A stretch of DNA of 64,000 bases, taken from Silene conica. Lineage: Eukaryota > Streptophyta > Magnoliopsida > Caryophyllales > Caryophyllaceae. The stretch's first letter is position 1. The number at the start of each line of letters is the position of its first letter. A program made the position numbers and the translations under genes. The stretch lies in assembly GCA_029255685.2 (NCBI GenBank), contig CM055313.2:44348079-44412078 (forward strand), written 5' to 3'. Positions 36,849 to 47,791 of the stretch are shown one piece after another. The notes beneath the pieces are model-generated. The model had not been told where the DNA came from. It worked only from the letters and a program-made list of their open reading frames with translations, and searched no databases.

Positions 36849-37545
36849 TGTAACAACCCGGATTATAAAATAAAGGAAAAACACAATATAAAAGAATATC
36901 AGAGTGTAACTCAATGATAACTGGGTTGGTGGCGGAAACACCTTACCCAAATTCGGATCGATACTCAAATCGAAAACCAAACTAATACATTATTCAAAGG
37001 TTCTTAAAACTTAAACAAAAGTCCTAAACAATTTATTAAGCTCGCTTCGCACATTCCCCAAGCAAGCATCAACCAAACAACGACCACCTGAACAACCTGA
37101 GAAGGGGGTCGACAATCAGTCAGGAGTAACTAGATGCTCTCCCAGTCATGTTTACAACAATTGAATGTAACCAACAATCAATAACAATTGAAATGTAAAA
37201 CCAGTAAACATGCGAGATCATCTACATTCATGAATTGAAAGTCCAATCAAACTTACCATCATTTGAAGAAACGCTTCAACGATCATGTGAGGATATAAAC
37301 ACGTCATGACATGCATGCAAACTTACTATACCATAATATTCTCGAAACCAGACGTATGAAACCAAACGAACCTAGACCATATGCGACCACTAGACCATCA
37401 ACATTTACAACCCAAGTAACTCACGACTCATAGTAACATAAGGCACAATGCTAGCAATAAAGCGTAGCGAATATGGTGACACACAATCCATTGCAACAAA
37501 AGGCACAAAGCTATCATCAAAGCATAGTGAATAGAGCGAAAGCCC

Positions 37546-37698
37546 GTTAGAGCGTATCACCACTGCCTCTAACTTGTCAGAGCGTATCACCACTGCCTCT
37601 GACTGACGGAGCGTATCACCACTGCCTCCATCGGTGTGGAGCGTATCACCACTGCCTCCACGGTACTATGTATAGCGTATCACCACTGCCTATGTGCC
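37546..37698. repeat. Five hairpin units with constant loop GCGTATCACCACTGCC (LTR1)
   Basis: Consecutive units: GTTAGA/TCTAAC, GTCAGA/TCTGAC, GGA/TCC, GTGGA/TCCAC and ATA/TAT flanking the same 16-nt loop. Also present at 51963-52115 (LTR2) and 57982-58134 (LTR3). Confidence 0.88.
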
Positions 37699-38198
37699 TA
37701 AGACCTGGCCAGACCTCTCGATGCAATAACTGTACACCGAACGACACTCGGGACCCAGAACGTATAACTGACGAATCTGGCCACCCCCGAACATAGACCA
37801 AAATAAATCCCACATCAATGGGTGGCGTTAGTTCATTCCGATAGTATATAACTGATACTACCGTCATCTATTCAAACTAGCAAACAACGATGCACAGTAT
37901 AACTGACTGTACTAACATGCGTGAATAACATCACGACTCAAACCAGTAGAACATCATAACAGACTGTCCTAAAGTCAAATGCATAGAAGTATCCAACGAC
38001 ATATGCAAACACAATATTATACAATCACTGAACATAACTCAACATGTGAATCAAGTATAAACAACCATAGTTATAGTAACTTTAACTATAACATAAGTAA
38101 TGGATGCGAGGTTATACTAACCTCAACTATAACCTCCACATAGGGCTTGAGGTTATAGTAACTTTAGCCAAACCTTGACACGAACCTAAAGTTATACT

Positions 38199-39202
38199 TG
38201 TGGGGAATAAAGCATGTATTCACCCTAAACTTGCAGGATTATAATGAAAAATACAGTTGTGTTTATAGTCATAAGATTAAAAAGGATAAGAAAAGAAGTA
38301 CAACCTTTAGTCCTTGTGCGAAAGGCCTAAGAACAGGAATTAACACAAATTCCCTCCTATAACTTGCACCCAAGACTTAGAATGAGACGTGGCCGCGTGT
38401 GCTAGAAATCCTCTCCAACTGCCTTGCAATATTGGGAGAGCTATTTAGGTTTTAGATGTGAGATCTGAGGTTTTGGGAGAAGAAAGCTCTCAAAACCCTA
38501 ATTTTTCCTTGAGATTTGTTTAAACAGTGGAAAAACAAGAGTCCCTGACATAAGGAGAGTCCTCCTCCTTATGTAGCTCTTTTGGCCGAAATTTCCAATA
38601 GGGTAGGAGTGGGCTTTCCACTCTTACCTTATTCTAATTTGTGATTCGACCCATTTAGCTAAACTTTATTCGCGGGTTTTGTTTATAAATCGTATGCATG
38701 TTATCAGATATTAATGCAGTCGATGTATTAATAATGGTCTGATAAAATTACGATATTGTATAATTACCCAAATTAATATAACTGTTTATATTAATACGCG
38801 AATACAATATTTAATTAAATATAACCGTTTATATTTAATTTTACGAATTAATCATGCAATCCGTATTAGCTAAAATTATTTAATCCGTATTAAATAATAA
38901 TCTCAACATCTTATTGACTAATTTAATAGTCAATACCTCTGACTAACTGTTTAGTCATATCCGGCATAAATGTGATTGTATAATCATACCTTCACATCTC
39001 TCAAACGTGTCCTATAGGTGTGACGTATAGGGACCAGTTGATCACCGCCATCCGTATGACAATAACGTCAAACTTATCTAGCAAGCCAACCGTTATTGAT
39101 AAACGTGGATCAACTGGTAATAATACAAAAGTATGCCCTTGTGATCCTTAAAGAGATTTAATAAGTCATTGTACTTAATTGTCAAGGACACCAGCCCCAA
39201 CA
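38199..39202 (-). repeat. 3' LTR of Copia-C
   Basis: 1004 bp. It contains a 10-bp perfect stem CCAGTTGATC/GATCAACTGG (39034-39043, 39108-39117). Confidence 0.93.
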
Positions 39203-40071
39203 ATCTCCCACTTGTCCGTACAAGGGTATGTGCAATGACGTTATCACACTACATGTGGAGGACACAAGCTCCAACAAACTCCCACTTGTCCGTACAAGTG
39301 TAGGTGCGATAATCGAATCTCATATCCTTTTAAAATTTCTCCCACTCAATGTAAGACAATTTGCAAATCCGCATTCGCAAAGGTCGTATCTCACAAGCGA
39401 TCAGTATCAAGAGTGGTTTCCCCGACTAGAGAGTAACTTAACTGATAAAACGAATCTGTATTCGAGCATGGCCATGCATTTCAGTTACTACTCCTCGAGT
39501 GGCCCTGAGAAATGATAAAATCCTGATAAGGGTTTGGATATTTCCCTCAACTCGAATCCTGCCGATATCGCCCAGCATGAAATAACCCAGAAAAAATCCT
39601 CTTGGCCCCTGTTACGGTGACCGTGGGAAAGAAACCAAAGTTACCCAAAATCTGTCTTAATCTCAAGAGACAGTTGAAGGTCAAAAGACTCGACTCTAAG
39701 GAACACTATGGAGGTCCTATCCACGACCAGGCACCCAATGTTATAAAACATTTAGGACTCCATAACGTTGTCACGGGGTGTCCTACGAGATATCCGTATA
39801 ACTCGCCTTTGTGATTGGTCAGTCATCCACGTGACTTATGGCTCGTTGAACCAACCATCAACCAACGTCACAAAATGATTACCTGAGTTATCAGCTCAAG
39901 TGGGTAATCAAGGACCAAAACGATGTAATGTTAATCAGTTCACTTTGTGGTGTTCAAAATTGGCGTACAATTCCACATGAGAAACAAAACATTTTATATC
40001 ATAACAATAAGGTTGAATAGAGTACACGAGAAAATGAATTATTACATGAATTCATAAAAGAGTACTACAAC
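39203..40071 (-). other. Copia-C 3' untranslated region
   Basis: Between the end of the pol relic and the 3' LTR. The polypurine tract AAGTGGGAGAT abuts the LTR, and a second similar copy (AAGTGGGAGTTTG) lies about 80 bp further in. No ORF of note. Confidence 0.7.
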
Positions 40072-42888
40072 TTAGGAACACATCCAATTTCCATGAATGA
40101 ATAGGCCCTTCATGCTTATCACGTGGTAATGCTTTTGTGAGAGGATCAGCTATGTTGTCATCCGTAGCGATCTTATCAATGAATATCTTCTTTTACGCGG
40201 ACTCAGTCGTAGAATCTGCTGTAACATTCTGTTTAGAACTTTTCCAGCTGACAGCAGCGCCATTAAGAGTAAAAACGAACCCGGACTGAGATTTCGAGTC
40301 ATCTCGATCCGTTTGGAAGCTAGCATCTGCGTAACCCGTGGCGCAGAGCGGCGAGTCGCCTCCGTAAGTCAATCCCCAATCTTTAGTCCTCCGTAGGTAC
40401 TTAAGAATGTTTTTCACGGCCATCCAGTGTTGTTCACCTGAATGAGCTTGGAATCGACTTGTCATACTCAATGCATATGCAACGTCAGGACGTGTGCATA
40501 TCATGGCATACATGATCGATCCTATTGCCGAGGCATAAGGAATCCGACTCATGCGCTCTTTCTCTTCCAATGACTTAGCTTCTTGAGTCTTGCTCAAGTG
40601 AAGCCCAGGAGTCATAGGAAGGAACCCTTTCTTGGAGTTCGTCATACTGAATCTCTCTAGAATCTTATCTATATAAGACTCCTGACTGAGAGACAACATC
40701 CGTCGTGATCTATCCCTGTAGATACGGATGCCCAAAATTCTTTGTGCCTCTCCCAGATCTTTCATCTGGAAATGGTTTTTCAACCATGCTTTTACCGAAG
40801 ATAGGAGAGGTATGTCATTCCCAATCAAGAGTATGTCGTCGACATACAGTACTAGGAATACAATCTTGCTCCCACTCGACTTGATATAGAGACATGGTTC
40901 CTCGACTGATCGAATGAATCCATTCTCTTTTATCACTTGGTCGAAGCGATGATTCCAACTCCGCGATGCTTGCTTAAGTCCATAGATGGAACGCTTAAGC
41001 TTGCAAACTTTCTTAGGATGTGCTGGATCAATAAAACCCTCGGGTTGTACCATGTACAACTCTTCCTCCAAATAACCGTTTAAGAAGGCGGTTTTAACGT
41101 CCATTTGCCATATTTCATAATCATGAAATGCGGCGATCGCTAAGATAATCCGAATGGAACGTAGCATGACTACGGGTGCAAAGATCTCATCATAGTGCAA
41201 GCCTGGCACTTGAGTGAAACCTTTAGCAACTAGTCTAGCCTTGTGGATATCTTGTTGTCCTTCCACGGCATGCTTTATCTTGTAAAGCCATTTGCATTGA
41301 AGGGGACGTACCTTTGCAGGTAGGTCCACAAGATCCCACACGTTGTTCTCATACATGGAGTCCATCTCGGATTGCATGGCTTCTAGCCATAGCTTTGAGT
41401 CAGAACTAGTCATGGCACCTTTATAGGTTGTGGGTTCATTACCCTCTAGGAGTAAGACGTCATCTGTATCATGTTCCTCGACCATACCAATGTATCTGTC
41501 CGGAGGAATAGAGCCTCTTCCCGACCTCCTAGGTTCCTCAGGAATATCTACCGCAACCTCGGTTGAAGGAACTTTTTCCTCCAATGGTTGCTCGGCAGTT
41601 GGTTCTTGAACCTCCGATAACTCGAAGGTTCTATTACTCGACTTGTTCTCGAGAAATTCTTTCTCTAAGAACGTCGCACTAGCCGCAACAAAAACACGTT
41701 GTTCGGTTGGCGAGTAGAAGTAATGACCAAAAGTTCCCTTTGGATAACCTATAAAGTATGTCTTGACCGATCGCGGGTCGAGCTTATCCTCGTGTCTCCA
41801 CTTGACATAAGCCTCGCAGCCCCAAACCCGTATAAAGGACAAGTTAGGGACCGTTCCCTTCCATAATTCGTATGGAGTCTTGTCAACAGCTTTAGACAGA
41901 CTTCGGTTAAGTATTAGAGCGGCCGACAAAAGAGCATAGCCCCACAATGAATCAGGCACGACGGTGTGACTCATCATGGATCGAACCATATCGAGTAGAG
42001 TTCGATTTCTCCGTTCGGACACACCATTTAATTGTGGTGTTCCAGGTGGAGTTAACTGTAGCACGATGCCACAGTCTTTAAGGTGTTGATCAAACTCGTG
42101 TGAAAGATACTCACCACCACGATCAGAACGTAGTGCTTTAATCTTTCTACCCAGCTGGTTCTGTACCCGATTCTGGTATTCTTTGAACTTGTCAAAGGAT
42201 TCACTTTTATGTTTCATCAAGTAGACATAGCCATATCTACTCAAATCATCCGTGAAAGTGATGAAATACCTATAGCCTTCTCGTGCGTTGATCGACATAG
42301 GGCCACATAGTCCGTATGTATGAGTCCTAATAGGTCGGCAGCGCGCATTCCAACACCTTTGAAGGAAATACGAGTCATCTTACCGATGAGACATGATTCA
42401 CACGTGCCATATGATTCGAAATCAAAGGGCGAGATAGCTCCGTTCTGTATGAGCTGTTTTACGCGTTTCTCATTTATGTGTCCCATACGACAATGCCATA
42501 AGTAAGTTTGATCTTTGTCACCTACCTTTAATCTCTAATTATTCACATGTAATATTTCGGTGGTTTGATCTAAAACATAAATTCCATTCATGGAAACTGC
42601 CTTGCCATAAATCATATTGTGTAAGGAGATAATAAAGCTATTATTCTCTATTACAAATGAAAAGCCGAGTTTGTCAAGCGCAGAAACTGAAATAATGTTT
42701 TTGGACAAACAAGGAACATAATAACAGTTATATAAAGATAACTCGAATCCACTTGGAAGCTGGATTACGTATGTTCCCCTCGAGATTGCAGCAACACGTG
42801 CTCCATTCCCGACACGCAGGTCAACCTCACCCTTGATTAGGGGTTCTTGGTTTCGGAGGCCCTGCACATGATTACATAGATGAGAACC
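40072..42888 (-). pseudogene. pol: Broken pol of Copia-C
   Basis: Continues the gag frame past TGA at 42891-42889 (in the protease, after DTG, where Cys is expected). Next comes a segment 42867-42535 ending in TAG after HVNN, then the integrase zinc-finger region (LWHCRMGHINEKRV.. CESCLIGK) in the same frame. A deletion of about one base near 42309 shifts the frame. The long segment 42298-40193 holds the integrase D59 and E95 (from MSINAREGYR), RT with QMDVKTAF and YVDD (485-488), and stops after TADSTTESA. About 60 codons of RNase H are missing, after which ADPLTKALP and the tail follow to TAA at 40074-40072. It cannot give a full enzyme set and would need help from an intact relative. Confidence 0.88.
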
Positions 42889-43890
42889 TCAACCAGTATC
42901 TAGTACCCAAGTTCCGTAACTTGCATGGTTAATCTCAATCATGTGAATAAAAGAAGAAGAAGACATACCAACAGGAGTAACGCGGCCTGCCTTAATGTCC
43001 TCGCGATACACGGGGCATGAGCGCCTCCAATTCCCAGTCTTGTGGCAATGGTGACATTCCATGCTAGTATCCTTGCTCTTAGTCTTGCCCTGTGAGTTGC
43101 TCGACTCACCTGGCCCACTCTTAGTAAATCCTGGTTTCTTGAACCTGGGCTTACCTACTGTTAGGTCGCCCTGAGCTTTAGCCTTCCCTTTACCCTTTCC
43201 CTTACTGGAGATCATGAGAACATCCTGCTTCATGCTCCCACTTAATTTCAGATCCTTCTCAGTCTGTACGAGAAGGGAGTGGAGCTCATGAGGAGTCTTC
43301 TTCATGTCGTTCATGTAATAGTTGGCCCTAAAGAGGGCGAACCCATCATGAAGTGAATGAAGCATTCGATCAACGATTATGTTCTCACTGATCTTGCAGT
43401 TTAGGGCCTCCAGTTTCTCGATATTCTCAATCATGTGAAGAATATGTGGGCTAACAGCTTGGCCCTTATGGAGTTTCGCCTCAAAGAAGCGACAGGTATG
43501 CTCATAAGAAACGATTCTCGGAGCCTTTGAGAATTCGTTAGTGAGCGTGGTGAAAATCTTGTTTGCACCATGGGTTATGAAGCGTCTTTGCAAATTTGAT
43601 TCCATTGCATAGATGAGTACGTTCTTTATCGCACCTGCTTCCATGACGAAGTCGCTATGAGCGCAAACTTCGTTGGCTCTAGCTCCAGTTCCTGGGTGTG
43701 CCGGAATGGGCTCAGTTAAATACTTAAGCTTTCCGTCAGCAATGGCAGCATTCCGTAGTGCTGCCTCCCAGTCAGAGAAGTTTGACCCATCATTCCTCAG
43801 TCTAGTTGACTGATTCATGGAGTCCATGAAGGCCTTTAGCCAGGATTCACGTGCTAGCTTGGCACTTGGCATTGGGTCTTCACCAGCCAT
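42889..43890 (-). CDS. gag: Gag plus protease start of Copia-C
   Basis: 333 residues from the first ATG of the long frame. Residues about 30-215 are the Copia gag region (LRNDGSNFSDWEAALR, HDGFALFRANYY). A Gly/Lys-rich linker precedes one zinc knuckle, C279-C282-N287-C292, in which the usual His is Asn. The frame ends at the protease motif WVLDTG (D331) because of TGA. The His-to-Asn change should weaken RNA binding. The downstream frame clearly continues, so the stop is a mutation, not the natural gag end. Confidence 0.8.
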   Translation of the reverse strand: MAGEDPMPSAKLARESWLKAFMDSMNQSTRLRNDGSNFSDWEAALRNAAIADGKLKYLTEPIPAHPGTGARANEVCAHSDFVMEAGAIKNVLIYAMESNLQRRFITHGANKIFTTLTNEFSKAPRIVSYEHTCRFFEAKLHKGQAVSPHILHMIENIEKLEALNCKISENIIVDRMLHSLHDGFALFRANYYMNDMKKTPHELHSLLVQTEKDLKLSGSMKQDVLMISSKGKGKGKAKAQGDLTVGKPRFKKPGFTKSGPGESSNSQGKTKSKDTSMECHHCHKTGNWRRSCPVYREDIKAGRVTPVGMSSSSFIHMIEINHASYGTWVLDTG

Positions 43891-45246
43891 TTTAGTTATA
43901 CAGCAGTTTTAATGAACGTGTTCTACACTGAAAAAGAAGATAAAACAAAACCATATAAGCAACTTATTGTTGTGATTTAAGTCTATATAAAATCGAATTT
44001 AAACTCGTAGACTCATGCATTTATATAATTGATCTCCCTCAAGAATTATATAAACGATCCCAAGACTCAATTTCCGTATATTGATAAGCCCACAGTTTGG
44101 CTAATTCCAATCGTTGGAACTCTTGGTCGATAGATTTCCGTAAATCCTATCTATTAGTCCATCTCAGTCACTAGATAGTATCGAGTGACCATGATGTTGA
44201 GATAAAATAAATCATCTGTTCCCACTTACCCGACGTAGAAGGGGTCATATTATGCCTACCGACGAAGAAGGGATTCATGGGAGGCTGATTTATAAAGACT
44301 AGTCTCAATTTTTGGTTATACGAGGAAGACCCCATCAACTTTTATTTATTCATATTAAGTGAACTAATATCTAGCAAATGCGTGAATGAATTAAATAAAG
44401 TGATGGCTTTGCAATTGACATGTGACATCTGTATTGTCACAGAAAACTAACGCGTAACCTCTACATGAGTCAGTTTTCAGGCATGATATAGGTGGTTTGG
44501 TTTTAGGCGGAATATGATGCAAGCTATTGTCGATGAAAGCATAAAATGAAAGCAATAAACGTAAATAAAAAGTCCTAGTGTGGCCTATCCTACCAAAATA
44601 AACATAAAACAACTTGGAATCCACCGTTGGACCCTAGAAGCTTGTCTTGATGTTCCATCTTGGTCCTTGCAGCGGGAGTGAGCATCCGGTCTCCGTCTTG
44701 TCTTTGGTCTTCACAAAATTACTAATTTAAATTACAAAAGTAGTCCTAGATACATTCTAATTTAAATACAAAAGTAATTACATGGCAAAAACCCAAAACG
44801 GAGATTCAAGATCTCAAGATTACAAGCAAGACTGTGTCCCATCATTACGGTGACACAATCTTCTAAGGCCACACTAAGTTACAACCGTTTTCAAAATTAA
44901 ATACGTTATTGAAAGCATTCATTAGACATTCAACAAGACGATAAATAAAATGCATCAACTAAATTAAAATTCATACATGACATAATACTGTTATTATGAT
45001 TAACAAATTTTTACCAAACCACCTTTTAGGATTAAAATTATGTGATTATACCGTTTTAACCACTTTAATTTTAATAAGTTTATAATCCTATTATTTTAAA
45101 CCGTTTTAAAATAATATGTATCAAACGAGGGTGAACCGGTTCACAAAATTAATAATATACTATTTCCGTATATAGTATATTACTAAAGGCCATGTGAAAA
45201 TAAAACATGTTATTTTCGGAAAATAAAAAAAAACGAGTCTGTTACA
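43891..45246 (-). other. Copia-C leader (untranslated)
   Basis: AT-rich leader between primer site and gag. It contains short ORFs only and nothing recognised. Confidence 0.6.
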
Positions 45247-45510
45247 GGGGTGGTCTACCGACCGGAAAAAACAGGTCTACCGACCACCTGACGAAAAAAA
45301 AATTTTTTTTTTTTTTTTTTTTAAAGCAGAATGGTCGACCGACCCGAAAAACAGGTCGACCGACCCGAAAAACAGGTCGACCAACCACTAAACACGAAAC
45401 CGAGTTTCTGAACACGATTTCTCACAAAAGATAAACTGTCGAAACTGAAAAACACGCAGGAGGCGGTCGACCGACCGCAACGGGGGGTCGATCGACCGAC
45501 TTAGCGGCAG
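45247..45510. repeat. GTCGACCGACC-type repeats in the Copia-C leader
   Basis: At least six copies of GGTCGACCGACC or GGTCTACCGACC separated by A-rich spacers (CGAAAAACA), interrupted by an A/T homopolymer at about 45292-45322. Several can pair (GGTGGTC/GACCACC, CGGTCGaccgaccg). This lies close to the 5' end of the genomic RNA, where packaging or dimerisation signals are usually found. Confidence 0.7.
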
Positions 45511-45567
45511 AAGACGATTTTTCAGGTTTTAAAACTTACGAAAAACACAAAGGTAAAATTTTCATGG

Positions 45568-45585
45568 CCTGGCTCTGATACCACT
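45568..45585 (-). other. Primer binding site of Copia-C
   Basis: Reading minus: AGTGGTATCAGAGCCAGG next to the 5' LTR. Confidence 0.88.
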
Positions 45586-46589
45586 TGTGGGGAATAAAGC
45601 ATGTATTCACCCTAAACTTGAAGGATTATAATGAAAAATACAGTTGTGTTTATAGTCATAAGATTAAAAGGGATAAGAAAAGAAGTACAACCTTTAGTCC
45701 TTGTGCGAAAGGCCTAAGAACAGGAATTAACACAAATTCCCTCCTATAACTTGCACCCAAGACTTAGAATGAGACGTGGCCGCGTGTGCTAGAAATCCTC
45801 TCCAACTGCCTTGCAATATTGGGAGAGCTATTTAGGTTTTAGATGTGAGATCTGAGGTTTTGGGAGAAGAAAGCTCTCAAAACCCTAATTTTTCCTTGAG
45901 ATTTGTTTAAACAGTGGAAAAACAAGAGTCCCTGACATAAGGAGAGTCCTCCTCCTTATGTAGCTCTTTTGGCCGAAATTTCTAATAGGGTAGGAGTGGG
46001 CTTTCCACTCTTACCTTATTCTAATTTGTGATTCGACCCATTTAGCTAAACTTTATTCGCGGGTTTTGTTTATAAATCGTATGCATGTTATCAGATATTA
46101 ATGCAGTCGATGTATTAATAATGGTCTGATAAAATTACGATATTGTATAATTACCCAAATTAATATAACTGTTTATATTAATACGCGAATACAATATTTA
46201 ATTAAATATAACCGTTTATATTTAATTTTACGAATTAATCATGCAATCCGTATTAGCTAAAATTATTTAATCCGTATTAAATAATAATCTCAACATCTTA
46301 TTGACTAATTTAATAGTCAATACCTCTGACTAACTGTTTAGTCATATCCGGCATAAATGTGATTGTATTTTTATACCTTCACATCTCTCAAACGTGTCCT
46401 ATAGGTGTGACGTATAGGGACCAGTTGATCACCGCCATCCGTATGACAATAACGTCAAACTTATCTAGCAAGCCAACCGTTATTGATAGACGTGGATCAA
46501 CTGGTAATAATTTAAAAGTATGCCCTTGTGATCCTTAAAGAGATTTAATAAGTCATTGTACTTAATTGTCAAGGACACCAGCCCCAACA
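45586..46589 (-). repeat. 5' LTR of Copia-C
   Basis: 1004 bp. Differences from the other LTR include C/A near 45621, three substitutions near 46369 and two near 46511. Confidence 0.93.
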
Positions 46590-47791
46590 ATACTAGCACC
46601 AACCATAACCTTGAGTCATACCTCAGGTTTACGTTAGTCGCAGCTATAACTTTAACTCGTAGTTCAAAGTTATATTAACTTCAGCTATAACTTTGAGTCG
46701 TACTCAAGGTTGTACTAGTTTCAGCTATAACCCTGAATCATATTTTTAAGGTTACACATACTTCACTATAACCTTGAGCAACACTCTTGTCCATTAGCCT
46801 TGCCGCCATCTAGGGTTTTTCTCGCGAACCCTAGTTGCGCACACGACACCCATAACGAATTATCAACACATTATAATCCATAATTACGATAATAAAACAT
46901 ACATAAATATATGGAGCACAATTAATTCATGACAATAAATAATCAAACATGTACTAATCGTACAAACAATCATTAAATCATATTAATCACATCAATTGGC
47001 ATAAACACATTTAAAAGAGAAACACCTAGTTACCTTTTTAGCAATTAATGAAAACCTCCATAAAGAATACGACCAACAAAGCCTTGTCTCCAACACGTGT
47101 CAATAACCCCGAAAATTAACTTTAAAGAAAGCGGAAATCCAAATCCTTGTGATAGACATTGTACCAAACAATCACTCTTTCGAAAACGTCAAAGGGAAAT
47201 ATATCTTCTTCTTTACTCACAAAACATGAGACCCAAAACGTAGGTCTAAAGGTTCATACAAATAATTCCCAATAAAATATTTTGAATAAAATATATTGTA
47301 GAGGTAAGAGCAAAGATTGTGAAAATATAATTTATGTATGAGTTTTGAAGAATAAAAGATATTCAACAATGGAGTTAAAGGTATAAAGAAAAGAAAGCAG
47401 ACGAAAGAAGGTGAGTGGACGTGCGGCAGAAACTCACGCACAAAACAAGTATTGACCTAGTTGCTTGCTAGGTTAAATTCTTTTTATAAGGAGATTAACT
47501 AATGGGCTTTTGGTCCATTAGCTCATACAATGGATTATCTGATTACAAATCCGATTGAGCCATATTAAAACGAAAGGAGAACTTGAAATAGACAAGTAAT
47601 TATTAAATTAAAATAATAAAATTGTGCATGGACATTTTAACCCATCCAATAGTAGATCAAAACGGAAATAATAAAATAGAAAACGGTGGTTATAATTACA
47701 TATTTCCAAAATCCATTAATAAACTTCGAAATAATTATTTTAATAAAATACTTTTATAATAAAATATTATTATAAAATACGGGGTGTTACA

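Larger units (their letters stand above)
38199..46589 (-). mobile_element. Copia-C: defective Ty1/Copia retrotransposon
   Basis: 8391 bp with ATACT target duplications (38194-38198, 46590-46594). LTRs are 1004 bp each (TGTGGGGAAT to CCCCAACA) with about nine substitutions by eye. Minus-strand order: 5' LTR, primer site (TGGTATCAGAGCCAGG), a 1.7-kb leader, gag, broken pol, polypurine tract AAGTGGGAGAT, 3' LTR. Two nonsense codons, one 1-nt deletion and an RNase H deletion inactivate pol. The unoccupied site, GTTATACTAGCACC, is seen in LTR2 (about 52607) and LTR3 (about 58626). Confidence 0.92.
36849..47791 (-). repeat. LTR1 of the 6-kb array, interrupted by Copia-C
   Basis: Without the 8391-bp Copia-C and one copy of its 5-bp duplication this LTR is about 2547 bp. 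It differs from LTR2-4 at many sites (for example near 36889, 36927 and 37220), whereas LTR2-4 are almost identical to each other. Confidence 0.9.

Noticed and set aside
45292-45322. A/T homopolymer in the Copia-C leader as a retroposed poly-A tail
   Set aside because: No retroposed sequence or target duplication next to it; more likely simple-sequence slippage.
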